Shown: positions 1-6,345, numbered from the stretch's first letter. The stretch: 15,271 bases of DNA from Pseudomonas sp. UBA5706 (GCF_002419965.1 NZ_DIHC01000056.1:1-15271); one strand, 5' to 3'. The notes: generated by a model not told the origin, from the sequence alone. Program-made: numbers and translations.

Positions 1-2
1 AT

Positions 3-98
3 GTCTTGCATGAACGGCCTGCTACCCAGGAATTCAAGGACCGACGACGGCAAGAACAGCAAGAGCTGAAGGTTGCCCAAGGCAGCCTTCAGCTATGA
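3..98 (+). CDS. possible C-terminal tail of an upstream gene (partial)
   Basis: Frame 3 is open from the window edge to a TGA at 96-98 and gives 31 residues rich in Gln, Glu and Arg, which look like a charged C-terminal helix. Two other readings of the first 70 bases exist, including a short ATG frame ending at 69, so the call is weak. If real, this gene converges on actP and would share the bidirectional terminator at 346-381. No family can be assigned from so few residues. Confidence 0.25.
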   Translation, partial: VLHERPATQEFKDRRRQEQQELKVAQGSLQL

Positions 99-119
99 CA
101 AATTTTCCCCGGACACTAG

Positions 120-221
120 TGATGCTCTGCGTGGGAATGCACCTTCTGACGCTCTGCGTGGTGCAGATACTCGACGTGAAGCGTCAGACAAGCGTTACCA
201 CGCGGAGCGTGGGAACGATCA
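120..221. repeat. cluster of Pseudomonas intergenic inverted repeats
   Basis: The stretch contains GCTCTGCGTGGGAATGCA at 124-141, GACGCTCTGCGT at 148-159, and on the other strand a unit at 197-221 with CCACGC-GGA-GCGTGG (198-212) followed by GAACGATC. The two halves face each other, as in the palindromic GATCGTTCCCACGCTCTGCGTGGGAA family found between genes in many fluorescens-group Pseudomonas genomes. A near-identical piece lies at the other end of the window (15252-15271). Family membership is from memory; the inverted symmetry is seen directly. Confidence 0.7.
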
Positions 222-236
222 CATACTCTGCGTGGG

Positions 237-264
237 CACAGTCACAGTCACAGTCACAGTCACA
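237..264. repeat. GTCACA hexanucleotide tandem repeat
   Basis: Four perfect GTCACA copies (241-264) are preceded by a partial copy (CACA, 237-240), giving 28 bases of period 6. The stretch lies between the inverted-repeat cluster and the actP terminator, outside any supported gene. Copy number may vary between strains through slippage. Confidence 0.85.
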
Positions 265-345
265 CAGTGTGGGCAGCATCGGCACGAACTCGGCGTGTCT
301 GGCACCACCTCGCAAACGCTCCAGAACCAAACACTCTCACAATAC

Positions 346-381
346 GAAAACGCCCCGAATCACTCGGGGCGCCCTCGTTTT
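346..381. terminator. bidirectional terminator after actP
   Basis: CGCCCCGA (351-358) pairs with TCGGGGCG (364-371) around a 5-nt loop. On the minus strand it is followed by TTTT-CG-TATT and lies about 31 nt past the actP stop. On the plus strand TTTT follows at 378-381, so it could also stop a convergent transcript. Confidence 0.85.
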
Positions 382-402
382 ATACCTCGACCTCAAATCT
401 AA

Positions 403-2061
403 TCAATGGGAAACCGCCCCACTGGCCCCAAGCCCTGTCTGCGACCGTACAAACTGCGGGAAGAACAGCGCACGCTCACCTTCGGCCGCTTTCGACTTAT
501 CCGTCACCGAGAAGAACCAGATCCCGACGAACGCAATGATGATCGAGAAAAACGCTGGATACTCATAGGGGAAGATCGCCTTCTCATGATGCAGAATCTG
601 CACCCAGATGGTCGGCCCGAGAATCATCAGCACCACCGCGCTGATCAGCCCCATCCAGCCGCCGATCATCGCGCCACGCGTGGTCAGGTTCTTCCAATAC
701 ATCGAAAGCAGCAACACAGGGAAGTTACAGCTGGCCGCGATCGAGAACGCCAGGCCAACCATGAACGCAATGTTCTGACTTTCGAAGGCGATACCCAGCA
801 GGATCGCCACGATCGCCAGCGCAATGGTGGTGATCTTCGACACCCGGATTTCATCTTTCTCGTTGGCTTTCCCGGCCTTGATCACACTGGCGTACAGGTC
901 GTGCGACACTGCCGAGGCACCGGCCAGGGTCAGGCCGGCAACCACCGCCAGAATGGTCGCGAACGCCACCGCCGAGATGAAGCCCAGGAACAGGCTGCCA
1001 CCGACCGCGTTGGCCAGGTGCACCGCCGCCATGTTGTTGCCACCCAACAGCGCACCCGCTGCATCCTTGAACGCCGGATTGGTGCTGACCAGCAGGATCG
1101 CGCCGAAACCGATGATAAAGGTCAGGATATAGAAGTAGCCGATGAAGCCGGTCGCATACAGGACCGATTTACGCGCTTCCTTGGCATCGCTCACGGTGAA
1201 AAAGCGCATCAGGATATGCGGCAGGCCCGCGGTGCCGAACATCAGCGCAAGCCCCAGCGAAAACGCCGAGATCGGGTCCTTCACCAGGCCGCCAGGACTC
1301 ATGATGGCTTCGCCTTTGGGGTGCACTTTCACCGCTTCGGAGAACAGCACGTTGAAGTCGAAGTTGACGTGTTTCATGACCATGAAGGCCATGAACGTCG
1401 CGCCGGACAACAACAGCACCGCCTTGATGATCTGCACCCAGGTGGTGGCCAGCATGCCGCCGAACAATACATAGAGGCACATCAGGATGCCGACCAGCAC
1501 CACCGCAACGCTGTAATCCAGGCCGAATAACAACTGGATCAACTTGCCGGCGCCGACCATCTGCGCAATCAGGTAGAAGGCCACCACCACCAGCGAACCA
1601 CAGGCGGACAGGGTGCGAATTTCCTTTTGCTTCAAACGGTATGAAGCCACGTCGGCGAAGGTGTATTTGCCCAGGTTGCGCAGGCGCTCGGCGATCAGGA
1701 ACAGAATGATCGGCCAGCCGACCAGAAAGCCGATCGAATAAATCAGGCCGTCGTAACCGGAGGCGTACACCAGGGCAGAGATACCCAGGAAAGACGCCGC
1801 CGACATGTAGTCACCGGCGATGGCAAGGCCGTTCTGGAAACCGGTGATCTTGCCGCCTGCGGCGTAGTAATCCGCTGCCGATTTGTTTTTCTTGGCCGCC
1901 CAGTAGGTGACACACAGCGTAAACCCGACAAAGACCACAAACATGATGATCGCGGCGACGTTGAGCGGTTGTTTCTGCACGGCGCCAGTCAGGGCATCCG
2001 CCGCCCAGAGTGTCGGTGCGAAAGCCGCAAAACCCAAGGCTGCAAACAGGCGTCGGCTCAT
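403..2061 (-). CDS. actP: cation/acetate symporter ActP
   Basis: Sodium:solute symporter (SSS) family permease, 552 aa, close to the roughly 549 aa of E. coli ActP. It imports acetate and related short-chain monocarboxylates with a cation across the inner membrane. The first 20 residues resemble a cleavable signal (ending LWAAD), as in E. coli ActP, followed by about 13 hydrophobic segments. Typical SSS stretches include AADYYAAGG (about 63-71), GDYMSAASFLG (83-93) and FGTAGLPHILMRFFTV near residue 280. The ATG (2059-2061) overlaps the TGA of the DUF485 gene as ATGA, and a strong AAGGAGG site lies 7 nt upstream (2069-2075), so the two genes are translationally coupled. The short cytoplasmic tail ends SGAVSH. 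Confidence in family and role is high; substrate range beyond acetate is inferred. Confidence 0.96.
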   Translation of the reverse strand: MSRRLFAALGFAAFAPTLWAADALTGAVQKQPLNVAAIIMFVVFVGFTLCVTYWAAKKNKSAADYYAAGGKITGFQNGLAIAGDYMSAASFLGISALVYASGYDGLIYSIGFLVGWPIILFLIAERLRNLGKYTFADVASYRLKQKEIRTLSACGSLVVVAFYLIAQMVGAGKLIQLLFGLDYSVAVVLVGILMCLYVLFGGMLATTWVQIIKAVLLLSGATFMAFMVMKHVNFDFNVLFSEAVKVHPKGEAIMSPGGLVKDPISAFSLGLALMFGTAGLPHILMRFFTVSDAKEARKSVLYATGFIGYFYILTFIIGFGAILLVSTNPAFKDAAGALLGGNNMAAVHLANAVGGSLFLGFISAVAFATILAVVAGLTLAGASAVSHDLYASVIKAGKANEKDEIRVSKITTIALAIVAILLGIAFESQNIAFMVGLAFSIAASCNFPVLLLSMYWKNLTTRGAMIGGWMGLISAVVLMILGPTIWVQILHHEKAIFPYEYPAFFSIIIAFVGIWFFSVTDKSKAAEGERALFFPQFVRSQTGLGASGAVSH

Positions 2062-2369
2062 TGTTGGGCCTCCTTCAGGATCGCGTTGTTCAGCGCATCG
2101 AATTCACCGTTCGCACGACGAACATAGATGGCGGTCAGCACGAAGGCCGAGATGATCAGCCCTACGCCGATGGGCATCCCCCAGGTAATGGATGACGTGG
2201 CGCTGAGTTTGGCGCCGAGAATCTGAGGCCCGTACGCAATCAGCAGGATAAAGGCGGCATACAGTGCAAGCATGATCGCCGAGAGAATCCAGGCGAATCG
2301 TTCCCTTTTCGAGACCAGCTCCTTGAAACGGGGGCTGTTCTGAATCGAGAGGTAAATGCTGTCGTTCAT
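2058..2369 (-). CDS. yjcH: DUF485 inner-membrane protein (YjcH-type), ActP partner
   Basis: A 103-aa protein with two transmembrane segments (about residues 25-46 and 62-82) and a charged N-terminal region containing the DUF485-type SPRFKELVSKRERFAW. In many proteobacteria this family is encoded just upstream of actP, as here with an ATGA overlap; a helper or coupling role for the symporter is inferred and no catalytic function is known. I chose the ATG at 2369 over an in-frame start at 2411 because GAGGAC (2377-2382) lies 7 nt before it and the homology-like sequence begins MNDSIY. The 7-nt spacer plus the first A of the ATG reads AAAAACAA, a perfect match to the Hfq/Crc motif AAnAAnAA, so translation of the whole operon may be under catabolite repression. 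Confidence 0.93.
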   Translation of the reverse strand: MNDSIYLSIQNSPRFKELVSKRERFAWILSAIMLALYAAFILLIAYGPQILGAKLSATSSITWGMPIGVGLIISAFVLTAIYVRRANGEFDALNNAILKEAQQ

Positions 2370-2376
2370 TGTTTTT
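2369..2376 (-). promoter_or_regulatory. Hfq/Crc catabolite-activity (CA) motif at the DUF485-actP start
   Basis: The minus strand reads AAAAACAA directly between the GAGGAC ribosome binding site and the start codon, sharing the A of ATG. AAnAAnAA near the start codon is the established Pseudomonas signature for Hfq/Crc translational repression. Acetate uptake is a plausible catabolite-repressed function. Binding itself is inferred. Confidence 0.55.
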
Positions 2377-2421
2377 GTCCTCGCAGCACAGATGGATGTC
2401 ACGTCTGGCACTTTAGTCGGC

Positions 2422-2453
2422 TCTGGAGCGCACTCCAGACGACCTTAGTATTA
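2422..2453 (-). promoter_or_regulatory. candidate promoter and leader hairpin of DUF485-actP
   Basis: On the minus strand a TAATAC -10-like hexamer (2448-2453) is followed by an inverted repeat, TCTGGAG and CTCCAGA (2422-2439, 4-nt spacer), which would sit at the 5' end of the mRNA. No good -35 box lies 17 nt upstream, as expected for an activator-dependent promoter. ATTAG occurs twice at 11-nt spacing (2450-2454 and 2461-2465), a possible same-face activator site. In other Pseudomonas this operon is reported to be controlled by an acetate-responsive two-component system; I cannot assign the site to a regulator. Confidence 0.3.
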
Positions 2454-2465
2454 GAACGACATTAG

Positions 2466-2763
2466 TTGATGCACGCGGGGTTGCACTTTTATTAATGAAA
2501 GGAAAAGGAGCGGCACGTCTGGCGCAAGAAGCGTTGAATGTATCGACCGAAGCCGTCCATACAAGGTCCAGCCGCCGCACACTGGATTTTACCCAGCAGC
2601 AGGCCATCGCTCCTTGTTGCCTGCGATCTGGCGCAAAGCAACAGTAAATCGGCGTCACGGTGCGTAAGAGGTGTAAGTCCTCTGGGTAGGAAGCCGTTTT
2701 GCAGCAGATCGGCAAGCCCGCGCCCAGACCCTCGGGACAAGCGAGCGGGCGCAGGCCAATACA
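2466..2763. other. about 300-nt non-coding region upstream of the acetate operon, partly structured
   Basis: No credible gene is seen. A 50-codon plus-strand frame (2495-2647) lacks a ribosome binding site, and minus-strand frames start inside the betX terminator or use poor codons. The part from 2655 to 2760 looks foldable: AGAGG/CCTCT (2668-2682), and overlapping pairings of GCCCGC or GCGCCC with GCGGGC or GGGCGC (roughly 2716-2753). On the plus strand it ends in the terminator hairpin at 2764-2795, so a plus-strand small RNA is possible but no promoter could be identified. Confidence 0.3.
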
Positions 2764-2797
2764 AAACCGCCGGGTAATCGCTCACCCGGCGGTTTCT
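2764..2797 (-). terminator. Rho-independent terminator of betX
   Basis: A perfect 12-bp stem, AAACCGCCGGGT (2764-2775) with ACCCGGCGGTTT (2784-2795), and an 8-nt loop. Read on the minus strand it is followed by TTTTGTATT, 27 nt after the betX stop. The plus strand has TTTCTTT, so it may act in both directions. Confidence 0.88.
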
Positions 2798-2821
2798 TTG
2801 AACGATGAAATCTTTCGCAAC

Positions 2822-3679
2822 TTACTGACCGGTCCACTCCTTGACGCGATCCGGGTGCTTGGCGACCCAATCCTTGGCGGCGGCTTCAGGTTTGGCGCCG
2901 TCCTGGATGGCGAGCATGACTTCGCCGATCTCATCCTTGCCGCTCCACTGGAATTTCTTCAGGAATTCGATGACTTCCGGCGCCTTGGCTGCAAGATCCT
3001 TGCTGCCGACGTTATCCACGGTCTCAGCTGCACCGTAGACGCCCTTGGGGTCTTCAAGGAACTTGAGTTTCCATTTGGCGAACATCCAGTGCGGCACCCA
3101 GCCGGTCACGGCAATGGATTCTTTCTTGTTTTCAGCGCGAGTCAGCTCGGCAATCATGCCGGCACCGGAACTGGCCTGCAGTTTGTAACCGTCCAGGCCG
3201 TAGTCCTTGATGGCCTGATCGGTCTTGATCATCACGCCTGAACCGGCGTCGATGCCAACGATTTTCTTCTTGAACGACTCGTCGGTTTTCAGATCGGCGA
3301 CCGAGTTGGCTTTCACATACTCGGGCACGATCAGGCCGATCTTGGCGTCCTTGAAGTTAGGACCGTAGTCGGTGACCTTGTCCTTGTTCTTCTCCCAGTA
3401 TTCGCCATGGGTCACTGGCAGCCAGGCGGATAGCATCATGTCCAGTTTGCCGGTGGCAACGCCTTGCCACATGATTCCGGCGGCAACGGCCTGCAGTTTC
3501 ACCGGGTAGCCCAGCTTTTCCTTGATCACTTCAGCGGCCACGTTGGTGGTCGCAACGCTGTCGGACCAACCGTCCACATAGCCGATGCTCAGTTCAGGCT
3601 TGTCGGCGCCAAGGGCCAGCGTGGAACTGATGGCAAGGGCCATAACGGCACCCGCACCCAGGATATTTCGCATTTTCAT
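2822..3679 (-). CDS. betX: glycine betaine-binding periplasmic protein (BetX/ProX/OpuAC family)
   Basis: A 285-aa solute-binding protein of the OpuAC type. The signal peptide is about residues 1-24 (KMR, hydrophobic core, LALGA), and the mature part opens ELSIGYVDGWSDS. Tryptophans in YVDGW, GIMWQG, SAWLPV and GWVPHWMFAKW are the kind that build an aromatic cage around quaternary ammonium groups. No permease or ATPase gene is adjacent, matching the known Pseudomonas scheme in which orphan binding proteins, including BetX (PA3236 in PAO1, as I recall), feed the shared Cbc ABC transporter for choline, betaine and carnitine. I chose the start at 3679 because GGGGAAG lies 6 nt upstream; an in-frame extension to 3796 would bury the signal peptide. 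Betaine specificity is inferred from synteny. Confidence 0.9.
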   Translation of the reverse strand: MKMRNILGAGAVMALAISSTLALGADKPELSIGYVDGWSDSVATTNVAAEVIKEKLGYPVKLQAVAAGIMWQGVATGKLDMMLSAWLPVTHGEYWEKNKDKVTDYGPNFKDAKIGLIVPEYVKANSVADLKTDESFKKKIVGIDAGSGVMIKTDQAIKDYGLDGYKLQASSGAGMIAELTRAENKKESIAVTGWVPHWMFAKWKLKFLEDPKGVYGAAETVDNVGSKDLAAKAPEVIEFLKKFQWSGKDEIGEVMLAIQDGAKPEAAAKDWVAKHPDRVKEWTGQ

Positions 3680-3702
3680 CGTTACTTCCCCGGTAGTCCT
3701 GC

Positions 3703-3720
3703 ACCCGACGGCGGTCGGGT
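3703..3720 (-). promoter_or_regulatory. 5' leader hairpin of betX
   Basis: ACCCGAC (3703-3709) pairs with GTCGGGT (3714-3720) around a GGCG loop, only a few bases upstream of the GGGGAAG ribosome binding site. It has no U-tract, so it is more likely an mRNA stability or translation element than a terminator. Confidence 0.4.
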
Positions 3721-3865
3721 ATCGTTGACGTTTTTTTAAGCCTGCTGAACTTGCCCGCATTTGGCGCACCGCACGGCTTTCACGCTTGAACCACATGCCT
3801 GCTCAGCAGCATGGGCTGAGTGGACCAAACGATCATCAACCCCTGCCCACCTTGTGCCTTTCCTG

Positions 3866-3921
3866 TCAACGACACTCAGGCAGCGGGAAACGACATCACT
3901 GCGCCATCAACGACACCCAGG
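3866..3921. promoter_or_regulatory. 15-bp direct repeat upstream of betX (possible activator site)
   Basis: TCAACGACACTCAGG (3866-3880) recurs as TCAACGACACCCAGG (3907-3921), one mismatch, offset 41 bp (about four helical turns). It lies 187-242 bp upstream of the betX start and 179-234 bp upstream of the GH17 gene. Direct repeats on one DNA face suit AraC-family activators; GbdR is the known betaine-responsive one in Pseudomonas. The assignment to GbdR or to betX is inference. The rest of the 420-bp divergent intergenic region (3680-4099) holds no gene I can support. Confidence 0.35.
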
Positions 3922-4041
3922 TCGTAAAAAGGGCCGTAGTCCGTCCGAAAATTGCATGCCTTGAAACCGTTGTGAATGTTTGAGCCATGGGCCGTAAACG
4001 CAAGCGAGCGAGCAGCATGCTGATTCGCCGCGTGAGGCTTA

Positions 4042-4065
4042 TAGCTTAAGCCTGCTGCTAAGCTA
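4042..4065. promoter_or_regulatory. inverted repeat just upstream of the GH17 gene
   Basis: TAGCTTA (4042-4048) and TAAGCTA (4059-4065) are separated by 10 bases and end 34 nt before the GH17 start codon. It could be an operator or a leader hairpin. No strong ribosome binding site is visible before the ATG at 4100, so leader structure may matter for translation. Confidence 0.35.
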
Positions 4066-4099
4066 AGATGCCGGCCTTCTGCACTACTTTGGCTCGATC

Positions 4100-5704
4100 A
4101 TGTCCGGCACTTCCCGCTTGCCTGTTTTGACTTACCTTTGCTCTTTTTTGTTGGCCGTGCTCGCCGTATGCGGCTACTGGTATAGCCTCGGCAAGCCGGT
4201 GGTTCTTCCAGATGCCGCCACGCCCAGTCACAAGCTTCAATGCGCCTCCTACACGCCGTTCGACAAGGATCAGTCGCCGTTCGACCAGCCGTTCACCCTG
4301 CGTCCGGCGCGGATGGATGCCGACCTGGCACTGCTGGCAACGCGTTTCGACTGTATTCGCACCTACTCGATGACGGGCCTTGAAGCCATTCCACAGCTGG
4401 CCCGCAAACATGGCCTGAAGCTGATGCTTGGTGCCTGGGTTAACGCCAATCCAGTGGATACGGCCAAGGAAGTCGATGCGTTGATCAAGGCAGCCAATGC
4501 CTACCCGGATGTGGTCAGCGCCGTGATCGTCGGCAACGAGACCCTGTTGCGTAAAGAGGTGACGGGCGCACAGCTGGCGAAACTGATTCGTCAGGTAAAA
4601 GCCCAGGTCAAGCAGCCGGTGACGTATGCCGATGTCTGGGAATACTGGCTGCAATACCCTGAAGTGGCGCCTGCGGTGGATTTTCTGACGATCCACCTGC
4701 TGCCTTATTGGGAAGATGATCCCAAGGGGATCGATGACGCGCTGGCCCATGTCGCGCAGATCCGCCAGACCTTTGGCAATCAGTTCGCGCCCAAGGACAT
4801 TCTGATCGGCGAGACCGGTTGGCCCAGCGAAGGACGTCAACGCGAAACCGCCCTGCCGAGCCGGGTCAACGAGGCGAAATTCATTCGCGCTTTCGTCGCC
4901 ATGGCCGAGCAGAAAGGCTGGCACTACAACCTCATCGAGGCGTTTGACCAGCCCTGGAAGCGTGCAGCCGAAGGTGCGGTAGGAGGTTATTGGGGGCTGT
5001 TCGATGCTGACCGTCAGGAAAAAGGCGTGCTGGCAGGCCCCGTGTCCAACCTGCAGTACTGGCCGTTATGGCTGACGGTCAGCGGGTTGATCAGCCTGCT
5101 GGCATTGGCGCTGGCCGGCCCTGTCCGCCAGCCGCACAACGCGCTGATCCTGCCATTGCTCGCGGCATTGGGCGGATGCTGCATCGGCACCTGGGGTGAA
5201 CTGGCGCGGGTGACCAGTCGCTTCGCCGGCGAATACGCTTGGGCCTTGGCATTGGTTGTGCTGAATGTGCTGGTGCTGGCCCATGCGGCGCTGGTGTTGT
5301 CCGACAGGCAAGGATGGCGTAGCCGTGGGTTCATCTGGTTCGAAGCCAGGGCGGGCTGGTGGCTGAGTGCCGCGGGGTTCGCAGCGGCCGTGATGATGCT
5401 GGACATGGTGTTTGACCCCCGCTACCGCAGCTTCGCTACGCCGACATTGTGGCTGCCTGCCCTGTTCTATTTGATGAGGCCGGTCAGCGCACCTCGCCGT
5501 GAGATCGCGCTGCTGGCGTTAATCGTCGCTGTTGGGATCGTCCCCCAGTTATACCGCGAGGGTTTGGGTAATCCCCAGGCCCTGGCTTGGGCAGCGGTCA
5601 GCGTACTGATGACGCTGGCGCTCTGGCGAAGCTGGCAAGTCAGCGCGCGCTCGCCTGTGGTTCAACCGACCCCGCCCCCTGAGCCAAAGCACACGCCGAG
5701 GTAA
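4100..5704 (+). CDS. membrane-anchored GH17 beta-glucan hydrolase/transglycosylase
   Basis: A 534-aa protein with an N-terminal membrane anchor (about residues 8-30), a periplasmic glycoside hydrolase family 17 domain (about 45-315) and seven or so C-terminal transmembrane segments (about 322-520). GH17 catalytic residues are visible: the acid/base in VGNE (Glu147) and the nucleophile in GETGWPS (Glu238). Related Pseudomonas proteins are annotated as beta-(1-6)-glucan synthase or exo-beta-1,3-glucanase, and purified GH17 domains of this type from Pseudomonas act as non-Leloir beta-1,3-glucan transglycosylases. Unlike NdvB-type proteins, it has no GT2 domain after the GH17 domain, so it probably remodels rather than polymerises glucan. 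The gene is monocistronic; its stop codon overlaps a GGTAAC element of the sRNA control region downstream. Confidence 0.88.
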   Translation: MSGTSRLPVLTYLCSFLLAVLAVCGYWYSLGKPVVLPDAATPSHKLQCASYTPFDKDQSPFDQPFTLRPARMDADLALLATRFDCIRTYSMTGLEAIPQLARKHGLKLMLGAWVNANPVDTAKEVDALIKAANAYPDVVSAVIVGNETLLRKEVTGAQLAKLIRQVKAQVKQPVTYADVWEYWLQYPEVAPAVDFLTIHLLPYWEDDPKGIDDALAHVAQIRQTFGNQFAPKDILIGETGWPSEGRQRETALPSRVNEAKFIRAFVAMAEQKGWHYNLIEAFDQPWKRAAEGAVGGYWGLFDADRQEKGVLAGPVSNLQYWPLWLTVSGLISLLALALAGPVRQPHNALILPLLAALGGCCIGTWGELARVTSRFAGEYAWALALVVLNVLVLAHAALVLSDRQGWRSRGFIWFEARAGWWLSAAGFAAAVMMLDMVFDPRYRSFATPTLWLPALFYLMRPVSAPRREIALLALIVAVGIVPQLYREGLGNPQALAWAAVSVLMTLALWRSWQVSARSPVVQPTPPPEPKHTPR

Positions 5705-5765
5705 CGCTTCGCGCAACCCATTGTGTTACCGCTGACAACATTCGAAGACAGAATACGGGTAACAC
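5700..5765 (+). promoter_or_regulatory. candidate CbrB enhancer sites (three GGTAAC/GTTACC subsites)
   Basis: GGTAAC (5700-5705, overlapping the GH17 stop), GTGTTACC (5723-5730) and GGTAACAC (5758-5765). The last two form a perfect 8-bp inverted repeat with a 27-bp spacer. They lie roughly 80-150 bp upstream of a sigma-54 promoter, the usual place for enhancer-binding proteins. TGTTAC/GTAACA elements are, as I recall, the recognition elements of CbrB at crcZ-type promoters. Confidence 0.65.
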
Positions 5766-5845
5766 GGAAACAGATTGTGCAGATTTCCGGCCAGCTCCAT
5801 TTCATCTGATTGCGCAAGATGCTGATTTAAAAGGACTTATAAAAG

Positions 5846-5862
5846 TTGGCACGGCACCTGCT
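5846..5862 (+). promoter_or_regulatory. sigma-54 (RpoN) promoter of the Crc-family sRNA
   Basis: TTGGCACGGCACCTGCT matches the -24/-12 consensus TTGGCACG-N4-TTGCT at all but one position, with GG at 5848-5849 and GC at 5860-5861 in exact register. The expected start of transcription is about 12 nt on, near 5873, where the A-rich sRNA begins. Confidence 0.88.
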
Positions 5863-5872
5863 ATATCTCTTG

Positions 5873-6247
5873 CATAACAAGAACAAAATGTGAAAAACCA
5901 ATAAAAATAAGATGAATCGGCTCTGACATAACAAGAACAACGGCACAGAGACGTAGCCAACAGATTTTTTTGGAGTAGATGTGCTTTACAGAGGCCCTGG
6001 CCTCGCAGCCCGACCGAGAACAATAAAACTACCCTCAGGTAGCGTCCAAAACGGGTTGGATCCTCGCCACTGGCATAGGATCGAAGCGGATTAGCGCTCA
6101 AAAAAATACGTTTGCTCTTGTATCCCGGATGGGGATCATTGAAAAACGCTGTAAAGGGAACGGTTGCCAAAAACAATAACAGACCGCCCAAAATAATAAG
6201 AAAGAGCACGTGCAACGATTTAAAGGGGAGCCTCGGCTCCCCTTTAT
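5873..6247 (+). ncRNA. CrcZ/CrcY/CrcX-family Hfq-Crc sequestering sRNA
   Basis: About 375 nt from the predicted sigma-54 start to the terminator, close to the 370-410 nt of known CrcZ/CrcY. Six A-rich stretches contain the Hfq/Crc motif AAnAAnAA: 5876-5886, 5900-5910, 5930-5940, 6019-6028, 6169-6179 and 6190-6203; the first and third sit in a 14-nt exact repeat, CATAACAAGAACAA. Between them are small hairpins (GAGGCC/GGCCTC 5991-6004, CTACC/GGTAG 6029-6042, GATCCT/AGGATC about 6059-6082, ATCCC/GGGAT about 6122-6136). These RNAs are made when CbrAB senses poor carbon supply and titrate Hfq/Crc away from mRNAs. The locus is next to neither cbrB-pcnB (crcZ) nor, as I recall, the P. putida crcY neighbours, which favours CrcX; the paralogue name is not certain, so no symbol is given. 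GC is clearly lower than in the flanking genes. Confidence 0.88.
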
Positions 6248-6248
6248 G
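6222..6248. terminator. terminator of the Crc-family sRNA (bidirectional)
   Basis: AAAGGGGAGC (6222-6231) pairs with GCTCCCCTTT (6236-6245) around a CTCG loop. The A and T runs flanking the GC stem let it work in both directions, so it may also end the minus-strand gene that stops at 6346. Confidence 0.9.
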
Positions 6249-6345
6249 CTATCTGCGGTTTGAGTTGAATGGAGGTGGGTTGCGATCAAGAGCTGCAGAA
6301 CCGCGGCGGATACAGCTCCCCTGCGCACTCCGGGCAGAAACCTGT

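Noticed and set aside
237..264. GTCACA array as a CRISPR
   Set aside because: A pure 6-bp tandem repeat with no spacers and no cas genes.
406..1530. 374-codon plus-strand ORF opposite actP
   Set aside because: The product is Arg/His/Gln/Asp-rich with no recognisable domain, the usual shadow of a GC-rich membrane-protein gene on the other strand; actP is unambiguous.
2495..2647. 50-codon plus-strand ORF upstream of the DUF485 gene
   Set aside because: No ribosome binding site, codons atypical of Pseudomonas near its start (AAA GGA AAA GGA, upstream AGA and TTA), and a composition not matching any family I know.
2492..2785. 97-codon minus-strand ORF between betX and the DUF485 gene
   Set aside because: Its start codon lies in the loop of the betX terminator, so it would need a promoter inside the terminator; no ribosome binding site or family resemblance.
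4058..4924. 288-codon minus-strand ORF opposite the GH17 gene
   Set aside because: Antisense shadow: Arg/Gln/His-rich composition, no family resemblance, and it overlaps the GH17 catalytic region, which is clearly coding.
5802..6215. 137-codon minus-strand ORF with a hydrophobic start
   Set aside because: It lies antisense to the predicted sRNA. Its C-terminal half has low-complexity, Cys/Ser/Phe/Tyr-rich sequence and unusual codon use, and A-rich DNA on the other strand explains its hydrophobic look. The sigma-54 promoter, CA motifs and terminator on the plus strand explain the region better.
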